The notes under the pieces are model-generated. The model was not told the DNA's origin, ran no database searches, and was given only the letters and a program-made list of their open reading frames with translations. A stretch of DNA of 29,234 nt. It comes from Choristocarpus tenellus KU-1152. Taxonomy: Eukaryota; Phaeophyceae. The stretch covers positions 1 to 29,234 of the forward strand of contig CAXNAD020000111.1 in assembly GCA_964200185.2 (NCBI GenBank). The letters run 5' to 3'. Shown here piece by piece: positions 1 to 8,169 of this stretch (within the stretch, counting starts at the first letter, position 1; each line of letters opens with the position of its first letter). The position numbers were made by a program, and so were the translations under genes.

Positions 1-119
1 AAATAAATGAACACTAACAACCAGTGCAGTGCACCAATCAACAGTCAGTACAAGCTGGTAGATGTGTATCATATCAACAAGAAACAAATGAGTAGCCTAT
101 GTTTTAACAGAGAATTCCC
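1..119 (-). repeat. LTR-like repeat family X, copy 1 (cut by window edge)
   Basis: The last 35 or so bases, ending in CCTATGTTTTAACA, recur almost unchanged at 5532 and 22153. Sequence upstream (the caatcaac-ggtcagta block) also matches the copy at 22040-22153. The third copy has clear insertion boundaries, so I infer this is the end of a long terminal repeat whose other end lies outside the window. The strand is given so that the element would start with TGTTAAAAC. No coding sequence of the parent element is recognised next to it. Confidence 0.55.
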
Positions 120-291
120 AAGTGTTGGAGTGTGATTATGACCAAGCAGAGGGGGCGACCATACAACACCAAAACACCGTGCTTAATGGAATTAACTCCT
201 ATCCGTTCGTATACAAGAACAAATGTGGATTAGCCAACTAATAATTCTCATATTCTGACTCTGTATGTATACTACTAGTGATCTCCATTAC

Positions 292-551
292 GAGTGAAAG
301 TATCTTGGAGGGAACGAGGTTTGCCCTGTTTGTCCATTTAAACCTTGACTTCCCAAGGGTTTTGTTGTGACATTTTACCTACTTGAAAATGTTTCGGAGC
401 AGGTAAAATGTATACTTTATGAAAAGTTGTGTCCGGAACATGGATATTGACACTTCTTGACAAACACGATAGCCAAAATTACATCAAAATCGCAACATTG
501 GCTTTTGGCCCCCAAATGGACGCGGTTCTACCCTCTACGATGCATTGACTC
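292..551. mobile_element. Foldback MITE, family 2 (copy 1)
   Basis: A 260-bp non-autonomous element with long imperfect terminal inverted repeats. It starts GAGTGAAAGTATCTTGGAGGG and ends with the inverse, TACCCTCTACGATG-CATTGACTC. It is flanked by a 4-bp direct repeat TTAC (288-291 and 552-555), which I read as the target site duplication. A second inverted pair lies in the centre (TTTACCTACT and AGCAGGTAAAATG). It has no reading frame of note. Five relatives lie in this window. Confidence 0.85.
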
Positions 552-621
552 TTACAGTTAGAGGAGTCTATTCGAACATCTGCCACACTCATCCATAAGC
601 AACGGTGTAGCTAGAGGTGCA

Positions 622-890
622 GCTGAGACGCGAAAGTGCACCCACTACGAGGGTTCTTTTGGTCCTCGTAGGTTTAACCTCAACACCTTCGCTGTGGAAA
701 GATTTGGGTACCTCGGTAAGCAAGTAGAAAGTTTTCTGGATGAGTTGGCTACACAGCAGGAGGGGGTAGAGGTATGGGAGACTACAGTAAATAAGGAGCT
801 GTCAAATCCCTTTTACCACAGATAGTGTATGTCACTACACAGTAGCTCTATCAAGACGTGTCATGTGTGTTAAGCATCATGTGTTGAGAC
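622..890 (+). pseudogene. Degenerate C-terminal tail of a retroelement polyprotein
   Basis: From 622 the plus strand reads 67 codons to a TAG at 823-825 and contains KCTHYEGSFGPRR followed by NLNTFAVERFGYLGKQVESF. A lysine/arginine-rich KY-like stretch, then a hydrophobic block with FxVExFGxLGxxxxxFLxxLA, is the layout I know from the extreme C-terminus of retroelement reverse transcriptase polyproteins in algae and animals. After a frame change, 833-890 gives VALSRRVMCVKHHVLRHQ, which resembles the closing VAISRRV-RYKL-LR-RQ segment of such tails. No reverse transcriptase core precedes it. Function is lost. The assignment rests on remembered family appearance only. Confidence 0.4.
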
Positions 891-1473
891 ATCAAGGAGA
901 TGGGCAAGGAGGGACTTGTCAGATTCTTGGAATGCTTCCCTAGCTCCTTGCCCTGTAGTCCTTCCTCTGTGCCATAAGTCTGTTCCGGGTTGTCCATAAC
1001 TTTTAAAGACGACGAAATCCATTTCTGAAAGAAGCTTAGGAATCCGTGACGAATTTCTGGTTAGGGTCAGCTCTTTTTATTATTATTACTCCCCACCCAT
1101 CACAATTTTATCAGCCACAGAAAAAGCCTCCATGTCTAGTTTCGGCGTATTTTCAAGCTCACCAGACAACTGCCTCTTCCTTACCCCTGTGTGCTCCACA
1201 CCGAAGTCATTCCCCCCTTTGTATCTAAATAATTGACTGTGCACCACAAAAAGGAGCTACCAAGCTCTCTGAATTGAGGTTTCATCATACTCCTCACACT
1301 CCTTCTTAATGACCTTCACCATCTCCTCCACGGACCCAAACCGCTCCCTCATCACCCACCATTTCAAAGACCTGAAGAAGCCCAGGACCATGATGTTGAG
1401 GTCGGCAGAGTTGGATGACTGCGTCACAAGCCTGATCGACCAGCTCTCCGTCTTCCCCGCTCCTGACAAAAAT

Positions 1474-1651
1474 GACCCAAAGTATCTGGGAGGGGGGGGT
1501 GGTTTACACCAGGGTGTCCATTTGGATCAAAATCAGAAAAATTGCATTTACAGTATCCATCCAACGTATGCAACCAAATTACCCAAAAATCGCGACATGA
1601 AAAGTTGACCCCAAATGGACAGCCGCCACCCTCCTCTACATACTTTGAGCC
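1474..1651. mobile_element. Foldback MITE, family 1 (copy A)
   Basis: A 178-bp element that begins GACCCAAAGTATCTGGGAGGG and ends with the inverse (CTACATACTTTGAGCC). A second inverted pair inside the ends is GTCCATTTGG and CCAAATGGAC. It lies inside the mariner transposase relic, between the middle and C-terminal catalytic blocks. No clean target duplication is visible (left flank AAAT, right flank TGTT), so one flank has probably changed since insertion. Related copies with clearer ends are at 21159, 24298 and 26068. Confidence 0.8.
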
Positions 1652-1720
1652 TGTTCTGTTAGTCCATACATATTTTACCGTAACTGTCCGACAGAGTTGG
1701 AAGAGCCTAATCGAACAGTT
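1652..1720 (+). mobile_element. Short Ty3/gypsy RNase H fragment
   Basis: Bases about 1669-1718 match the reverse complement of about 29160-29208 nearly base for base, for example TTTTACCGTAACTGTCCGA and AGAGTTGGAAGAG. At 29.1 kb this stretch lies in the RNase H part of the gypsy pol relic. I infer a small gypsy piece here, next to the MITE and inside the mariner relic. How it arrived is unclear. Confidence 0.5.
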
Positions 1721-2644
1721 ACTCCTCCGTGTACCACTTCCTGTACCACAAACTGTCTAAAGTACAGTCCTGCTCATACACATCCCCCTTTTCATGGTTC
1801 TTGCTTGTCCTGTCTGCCGTTTTTAGAGCACACAAACGCCATACACCAAGCTTTCCATTAAAGATGTGAGCCGAATCTGGGTGGACGTTGGCTGCAATGA
1901 CCATGGTTTTGTGGATATGACTCTTGTGCTGCACAGTAGGGGACCCTGGAAGGTCGCTATTATCCTCATACGGAAATACGCTAACCCTTTTCCCCATTAG
2001 CCATCACGTAAAACCAGGTTTCATCCACATGGATTGCTTTTGCTATGGAGGAGTACACACCACGTTTGCAGTCCACTTGATCGCAAACAAAGTCTATTCT
2101 CCATACCTTTTGCCACGATTTAAGCTTGGATTTGATCCAGCGGCGATTCAGCATGGTCCCCATATCATCCAACCACTTGTTTATGGTACTCGTGCTAAAA
2201 TTCAACCCCTTGATGGTCATCTTCATTGTCACCTGACGCAATGTGGATGACTGATTATCGGAGTTGATATTATGTATTGCAGTCATCTTGGTCGGTGTGG
2301 GGTCTGAAGGCTGCCCACCACGTGCCGCCACCCCTAGGTCAAGCGTGTGACCACGGGTGAGCTGATCGGCGACATTCCCAGAGCCTTCGCATGTAACGCT
2401 CGGATACTCCAAATTCCGCTGCAAGGGCCGGCCCAACGTGGCGTGGCAGTTTATGCTCACCAGGGACCATCGCGACGGCGTGCCGCACTGCAAGCGCAAC
2501 CCTGATATTCAGGGACACTTGGGCACCCTTCCTATGCGGGGGGGTCAAGGGGGAGGTTGTCATGCCGATATTCTGAACCTGGACATGCCCAGTTCTTGCC
2601 TCAAAATCACCCCAAAAGATCCCTACTTTGACCGCTTGAAGCAC

Positions 2645-3330
2645 CTCGAGCTTGTACCTGATGATCCTCGACGCCTACCTTATCTGAAAGCTGAGAATGT
2701 CAACCCGATTTCATTCTGTGGGGTTATCGTTCGATTCGGCACCGTTCTCGCTCGGCGAGCCCAGATATTTTGCAGCACAAACTTATGGCACAGAGGGAGT
2801 ATAGGGTTAAGCTAGGTTAGAGGCGTACCAGCAGTGTACACGTAACATTATAATTAAGAGTTTTGATGGGAGTGGTGTAGTATGGCTGTTGGTCAAATAG
2901 TAAATAGATATATTGGAGATACATCTTTCACATCTATAACAATGTTACTTTTACACGGGTCCTTACGATATTGTGGCTTTTCTTCTGACATATCTGCAAA
3001 ATATCAAGAGGGCATAATATGATGAGTACAACACAAAACCCTGCTTTCCACATTTCTCCCTATACTTCTGTATTTTACGAAGTATTATATTTTTTTCCCA
3101 TTGCCACACACAGAGTTTCTCGTCTATCTGTAACTCTACGATCCCGACAACATGTATGGGATGAATGAAGAGGGTGAGAGAGACCGAAGTTCATTGTCCT
3201 CCTGTTCGTCGTCTTTCAGCTCATCGTTGTCTTATGGTGTCTTCATCTTGATGGTACCGAGAGCAAGCAGGTGAAAAACGGGGGCCTCAATTGGAAACCT
3301 ACAAGCTTTGATGGACGACGAGGAGAAGAA
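2645..3330. other. Intergenic, no gene recognised
   Basis: Upstream of the transposase relic. It holds AT-rich stretches and short frames on both strands. None shows a known motif, a splice-site-bounded exon, or similarity to other parts of the window that I could find. The 5' terminal inverted repeat of the mariner relic should lie here if it survives, but I did not find it. Confidence 0.5.
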
Positions 3331-3683
3331 TCTGCAGGTTTTAGACTGCCGTGCTTGTGTCAGGATGGAAGAAGAGAGAAGAGATCAGAACCTCAAACGA
3401 TCCTTCTTTGCCGAATGTTAACACGAGGTTGAAAGAAGAAAGAGTGATATTATTATACACAGTGGGGCTTGGTTTAGCACTTGCTGTTTCTAGAAAGAAT
3501 CACTTTAACGAAGTGCGTCAACGTTCCCCAACAAACTTCATCACAATATAGAAGGACGTCTCGACCATGTGAAGTTTCAATCTATGATCAATTGTCAATA
3601 AATAACCAGCTAAGACATAAATTATTGTCCCCAATGCTTTCGGTTACATATTACCGCAATCTATATCTCATTCTACACAAAGA
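3331..3683 (-). repeat. Diverged solo LTR, copia-1 family
   Basis: Starts TGCAGGTTTTAGACTGC, then GGATGGAAGAAGAGAGAAGAG and a block with ACGAGGTTGAAAGAAGA. This follows the order of the copia-1 LTRs at 19836 and 23580 (TGTGCAGATT, then ATGGAAGAAGAGAGAAGA, then ATGGTTGAAAAGAAGAGTG). The far end, CGGTTACATATTACCGCAATC to CTACACA at about 3682, matches 20297-20337. No pol sequence is adjacent, so it is likely a solo LTR. No target duplication was identified. Confidence 0.5.
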
Positions 3684-3729
3684 ACGCGCACAGAAACGGA
3701 GTTTTTGCACCCCCTACAATCGAACGGAA

Positions 3730-4150
3730 TACATACCGAGCGTGAGGGCGTTGAACCTGGGGAGAGAGGAAGTCCTGCGGGAGGCACGACTGTTCGTAGA
3801 TAGTGCTGCTGATACACTATAGACACCATCGGTGGAGTAGATTAGGAAATGCAGGCACCACTGGTGGAGTAATGGAGGAAAGGTAGAGCTTGTTTTTTGT
3901 TTGCTTCGATTTCAATCGAGCTCTACACAACGTTCATGTATGGTAGTTCATGTATTGTAGGGACCTGATATTGGATCTTCAGTGGATATATCATATATGG
4001 CACGTATGGTAAGTAGATATGATTCTTTTCTGATTATCCATATGGACGTTACAAATCCCACATGGTAGTCTGCACTTGTCTTACCCACATATTCAGTCAG
4101 CGGAATCGATACCATAAGTCCCCTTGAAATATTAACTTTACTTATCTACA
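3730..4150. repeat. Dispersed repeat shared with 18480-18720
   Basis: The stretch GCTGATACACTATAGACACC with GGTGGAGTAGA and the later GATATATCATATATGGCA resemble GCCGATACAGTATAGACATC with GGTAGAATACA and TGATATATGGCATCATG near 18570-18690. The similarity is patchy but in the same order and orientation. Neither copy holds a recognisable coding domain, so I cannot classify the parent element. Confidence 0.35.
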
Positions 4151-4449
4151 TCAAGCTGTTCTTTGTCCTTCATTAAAGCACCATAAACGTCGCGGGTTCA
4201 GTGTGGGATACTTCAACAACGACTTCATCTAAGCCACTGAAGTTCAGGAGGCGGTTTCGAGTCCCGTTTCCTTTCTCTGAAGATTTGGTGAAGGAGTTGG
4301 AAACCAGGTGAAATTTGGTGGTAGACGGGCTGAAGATGTAAGCAGTCGAACTGGTATATCCCTTTAGGTGAGATTCCCGTCAGTACAAGTTTGTGTGTGG
4401 AAGAGCTAGCTATATAGAACTTAGTGATTCAAAGTCACGTCGGTTTGAC

Positions 4450-5532
4450 ATTGTTGAATAAAACCTTGTCACCTGCAACACCTAAAGTCTCCCCAAGATA
4501 TCGGCAGGGGAACCTGCCTTGGCGATATTGAGAAGACCTTGGGAATTTCTAACATCACACAGTACATCACGTTTCACAGCTCCTCCGAGTGTTTTGCGGT
4601 GGGAATCGTTTCCAAAGTCGTTATGCTTTCCAGAGGGCAACGATTCGAATGAGGCCATGGACAGGTAGTATGAACACGTGGGGCTTTCAGGTGTTGAGAG
4701 TTCCACTGACATGCGTGTTGAAACCTGATTTCGTATGAGTTGTGTGTTGTTATGGTTTGTGACGAAGGAGATCATAGTGCAACAAAGCACTGGTGAATTT
4801 GTTCTGGTAGGTCTGGTGAAATGTTGTATTCAGTCAGACAGTATTCGAAGTGAAGGTATGTTTGGTTGTACTGTGATTAGCACGGTTAGAGGCAAGTGTG
4901 TGTGTGTCCTAGTGCAACAAGAGACCTGCGGTTACGGTTTGATGCGTCTGAAGGGATGTCATACTCAATCAGACTTTGAAGTGAGAAGGGCACTGATGTG
5001 TCTGTAGCATATTTTACTCTAGCAGACGGTGATTGATAGAAACTGTGTGGTCATTCATTGAGACATTCAAATGAAGAAAGTCATCCTCTGTGAAGAGGGT
5101 TGTCACCTTGGCAGAGAAGGTTTCGAAGGATGGTTTGAACTCTATACTGCATCATGGCGTGTGTCTTATTCGTGTTGCAGAGTGATGGGGATGGCTTTCG
5201 ATGGGGCAATGCCAGTCAAGTAAAAATCATGAACACATCCTATGCAACTGATACCTTCTTGGGTGATGGAGATGAACAAGTAAAAAAGCAAAGGAGAGAC
5301 AAGAAGTCAAACTTGAATCCGTACCTATCATAACTAATATCCCTCATAGTATGTGTGTGTATGCTTCCTATCCACTGTGACGTACTTACAGTGGTTGAGT
5401 ACAGTGTGATGATGAGCTAATAATGGGAATGGGAATAGCGACCAGTATAATGGACGAATCAGCATTCAGTGTGAGCTGACGATGCTGTATATCGTATCAA
5501 AGCAAATCCAATGAGTAGCCTATGTTTTAACA
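4450..5532 (-). repeat. LTR-like repeat family X, copy 2
   Basis: Ends with the family signature ATGAGTAGCCTATGTTTTAACA at 5532. Blocks at 5061-5220 (AGAAAGTCATCCTCTGTG, CACCTTGGC, GGGGCAATGCCAG) align with 21672-21836 in the copy that has mapped boundaries. Inside it, two related units of about 120 bp follow each other (4785-4870 and 4910-5000; both have GTGCAACAA and a CAGTCAGAC or CAATCAGAC block), which may explain why it is longer than the 704-bp copy. The start is uncertain. AATAAAACC near 4456 resembles the terminus ATTAAAACC. No coding is proposed. Confidence 0.5.
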
Positions 5533-5589
5533 ATGCGCATGTGCGGTGCGAGAGGGCACCTGTAGCTGATGCTGTACACTGCGAGGGTA

Positions 5590-5846
5590 GAGTGAAAGTA
5601 TCTTGGAGGGTACGACTTTTGCCCTGTTTGTCCATTTGGGACTTGGCTTCCCATGGATGTTTTAGTTACATTTTCCTACTCCAAAATGTTTTGGAGTAGG
5701 TAGAATGTCTACTTAATGAAAAGGTGTGTCCGGACAAGGATATTGACACTTCCTAACAAACACGATCGCGAAAATTACATCAAAATCGCAACACTGGATT
5801 TTGGCCCCCAAATGGACGCGGTTCTATCCTCTAAGATACTTGGCTC
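5590..5846. mobile_element. Foldback MITE, family 2 (copy 2)
   Basis: A 257-bp element. It starts GAGTGAAAGTATCTTGGAGGG and ends CCTCTAAGATACTTGGCTC. It has a 4-bp target duplication GGTA at 5586-5589 and 5847-5850. The central hairpin (CCTACTCCAAAATG facing TTTTGGAGTAGG) is intact. It is in the same orientation as copies 1 and 3. Confidence 0.88.
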
Positions 5847-5983
5847 GGTAGCGAGGGCTTCCCTACTACCTATCAAGTGACCGTTGATCACACTGGGCTC
5901 GTGTGAGGCCGGCTGTTGAATTCCTGGAGCAAGAAATGACACAAATAATAATACAATGACACCATCCACAAGATATAGCATGA

Positions 5984-6823
5984 CTCCAAATACACACAAT
6001 CGAATCACAACCTCGTGTAATCAGAGGTAAACTAATACGCCAGGATTGTCACCTACGACGTTGTTAACAAGGGCTACCATAAATGAGGACGTTACGTGAC
6101 TTTCGATTTCATGCTTGAACGGCAGTCACGATCCTCAGATGTTGCAAGCATTTTCTCCTCTGACTATATGGTGTTCACTGCCTCGTTATAGGTCACAGAG
6201 ACTAGATAACATGGGCTGCTTCCAAGTGAAAGCATCTTAGAGGGTAAGAGTTTTGCCCTGGTTATCCATTTGGGGCTTGGCTTCCCACGAGTTTTTTTAT
6301 GACATTATCCTACTCCGAAAAAATTCAGTAGGAACAATGTATACGTTGTGAAAAGGTGTGTTCAAAACAAGGATATTGACACTTCACAAAAACACAACAC
6401 CCAAAATTACATCAAAATCGCAACATTGGATTTTGGGCCCCAAACGGACGCGACCCTACCCTCTAAGATTCTTTGACTCTTCCTTCTTTCCTCTTTACTT
6501 TCAAGAAACACGTGATCTACATTCCCGTGAGCATCAAATACAAACAATCGGATCACAACCTCGTGTAATCAGAAGTACACTAGTACACCAGGACTTGTCA
6601 CGTACGATGTTGTTGATAAGGGCTACCATAAAATGAGGACATTGCGTGACTTTCGATTTCATGCTTGAGTGGCAGTCATGATCCTCAGATGCTGCAAGCA
6701 TTTTCTCCTCTGGTTATATGATATTCCCTGTCTCGTTATAGGTCGCAGAAACTAGATAACATGGGCTGTTTCCTCCTTTTCTTTTCTTTCAAGGAACACA
6801 TGGTCCACATTCCCGTGAGACTC
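5984..6823. repeat. Tandem duplication of a roughly 290-bp segment
   Basis: Two adjacent units, about 5984-6532 and 6533-6823, share long runs such as ATCACAACCTCGTGTAATCAG, GTGACTTTCGATTTCATGCTT and GCAAGCATTTTCTCCTCTG. The first is longer because a 256-bp MITE plus its 4-bp target duplication sits inside it. Without that insert both are close to 290 bp. The units differ by scattered substitutions, so the duplication is not recent. A minus-strand frame entering the first unit (6008-5880) starts with a hydrophobic, signal-peptide-like segment, but I see no sign that it is a real gene. Confidence 0.8.
6224..6479. mobile_element. Foldback MITE, family 2 (copy 3), with empty site nearby
   Basis: A 256-bp element flanked by TTCC at 6220-6223 and 6480-6483. 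The sister unit of the tandem duplication has ATGGGCTGTTTCCTCCTTTTC at 6761, an uninterrupted site with a single TTCC (6770-6773). This confirms the element ends and the 4-bp duplication directly from the sequence. Confidence 0.92.
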
Positions 6824-7450
6824 AACTCACAACTTAGGGCATTTTCACGATATCCCCCCTAAAGGTATTCTCCACAGAGTCAGTCAGAGGCAAGGTGAAG
6901 TGAAGAAGTGGATAGTGTGTAAGGGTGTCGAGTGCTTGTTTTACAGATCGAGTGTTCATTGGAAAATTCCCATGCTGCAAGTGCAGTATTGGCCAAGAAA
7001 AAGGATAGATGGCATATCTTTCACTGTTGCTAAATGATGGTCTTGGAGAATTGAAGGTCAACACGGACTGTGTAGGGGATCCTGGTCTGCACGATGACTC
7101 CTTCTGTGACCCCTACACTGATTCCTCTCAGGTGGGCATGACAAGGGGTGGGGCGGGGGTTGTGAACAGTATGTGAAAAGGGAGAAAAAAACTCCCAGCT
7201 GTAACAACCCAAAACACGCCAGGTATATATATGCACAAAACTATGTTGTTGAAGATTCTTGGCCAAGAATTGATAACTTCGATTTTTTCACTGACGTAAT
7301 TATCATGGATATGTTCATGTTCTTGACCCTCTTTAATTCCCGACGCACATTACTCCTTGTATCAGTGGCATAATCTGGTTGCTAGCGCCATTCAACCAAT
7401 ATTTGCTGATATTCTCCGCTTGTCAGCATGAATAACTATTACCATCATGT
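6824..7450. other. No gene recognised
   Basis: Short minus-strand frames exist (for example 7064-6834 and 7266-7030), but they lack known motifs, cysteine patterns, membrane segments or convincing splice boundaries. I found no repeat shared with the rest of the window. Confidence 0.4.
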
Positions 7451-8169
7451 CTACATTAATTTAGTAATATCACTACCCAGTTTGTCGCTCAAAGTCACAA
7501 GAGAGACTACATGTCCTCCATCCTCTACTTCGTCGGTCCTCTCCCATCCTCCAAATTTTCTCTCCTCCTTAGCAGCTATCCGTAATTGCTGTTGTCTCTT
7601 TGATCCTGGGCTTGCTGAAAATCGATACCTCTTCTTTGCCTCCACAATCAACCTCCGTTGAAGTGGGCCTGCCTGACTCTTCATCCATGACCAGAGAAGT
7701 TGGACCCGCCCTATCACAGTCCCTCACTAATGATAATGCCAAACGTTTCTGAGGACATGATGAAATATGAGCCCAGAGCACACTATCAGAGGAAATCGAG
7801 GAAACTTGACCCTCTGGCATTCCACTTCCCTGTCCACAGCTTCATATGCATTAGCACTTCCCTAGCAAGTTTCGGAGGGTTCAGGTCTGGGGCTCCATCT
7901 GTTAACCACTCTAGGAAGCCAGGGATAATAACATCCATATATGATGTAGTTGACACGAAGTTCACTTCCCTCATAGAAACCTTGAGTCCAAATTTACTCA
8001 CTATCCTCGCTGCAGGCATAGGCGAGGGAACAGCTTGGTATGTTTTGAGAGTAGTTGCTATCTTGTGGCGATAGTGGTTCAGCAACCTTTCCAGGAACCC
8101 ATGGAGTCAACTCCTCACTGGCCATGTTTCAGGGCACTGGGGTTCGTCTACAGTCAGTGGTTCTGTAGG
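7451..8169 (-). CDS. Unrecognised minus-strand coding-like region, broken
   Basis: One frame runs from about 8169 to 7786 with a single internal stop near 8100. It gives about 125 residues of mixed, protein-like composition, including NHYRHKIATTLKTYQAVPSP, PGFLEWLTDGAPDLNPPKLA and VLMHMKLWTGKWNARGSS. It then stops. Other minus-strand frames carry on as a Ser/Lys/Arg-rich region to 7451 (such as EAKKRYRFSASPGSKRQQQL), which suggests frameshifts. The composition is compatible with an old retroelement gag-like or transposase segment, but I do not recognise any family. There is no start context and no splice site I would defend. It may be non-functional. Confidence 0.25.

Larger units (their letters stand above)
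1086..2644 (-). pseudogene. Dead Tc1/mariner-type transposase
   Basis: The minus strand carries the pieces of a DDE transposase in order but in several frames. The N-terminal helix-turn-helix region (2644-2341) includes LAAEFGVSERYMRRLWE. A second helical segment with STINKWL and the first catalytic block IHVDETWFYVM follow (2360-1981). Next comes the middle block with FNGKLGVW and TSKNHEKGD (1997-1719). Last is the C-terminal block SADLNIMVLGFFRSLK (about 1470-1257). After a TAG at codon W*, the same frame goes on to GGNDFGVEHTG and stops at 1086-1088. The third catalytic residue, expected in the DLN-x2-D/E-LGFF motif, is valine here. The QQDNA block that holds the second catalytic Asp is missing where a MITE sits (1474-1651). 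At least two frameshifts, one stop and one insertion make it inactive. No terminal inverted repeats were identified. Confidence 0.8.

Noticed and set aside
2438-2815. Plus-strand frame of 125 codons
   Set aside because: Antisense to the mariner transposase N-terminus. No motif of its own.
4240-4275. tRNA-like B box (TTTCGAGTCCCG)
   Set aside because: The flanking stem does not pair, no A box lies at the right distance and no acceptor stem is seen.
5775-6008. Minus-strand frame with a signal-peptide-like start
   Set aside because: It runs straight into a MITE and across a tandem-duplication boundary, and the sister unit does not keep the frame.
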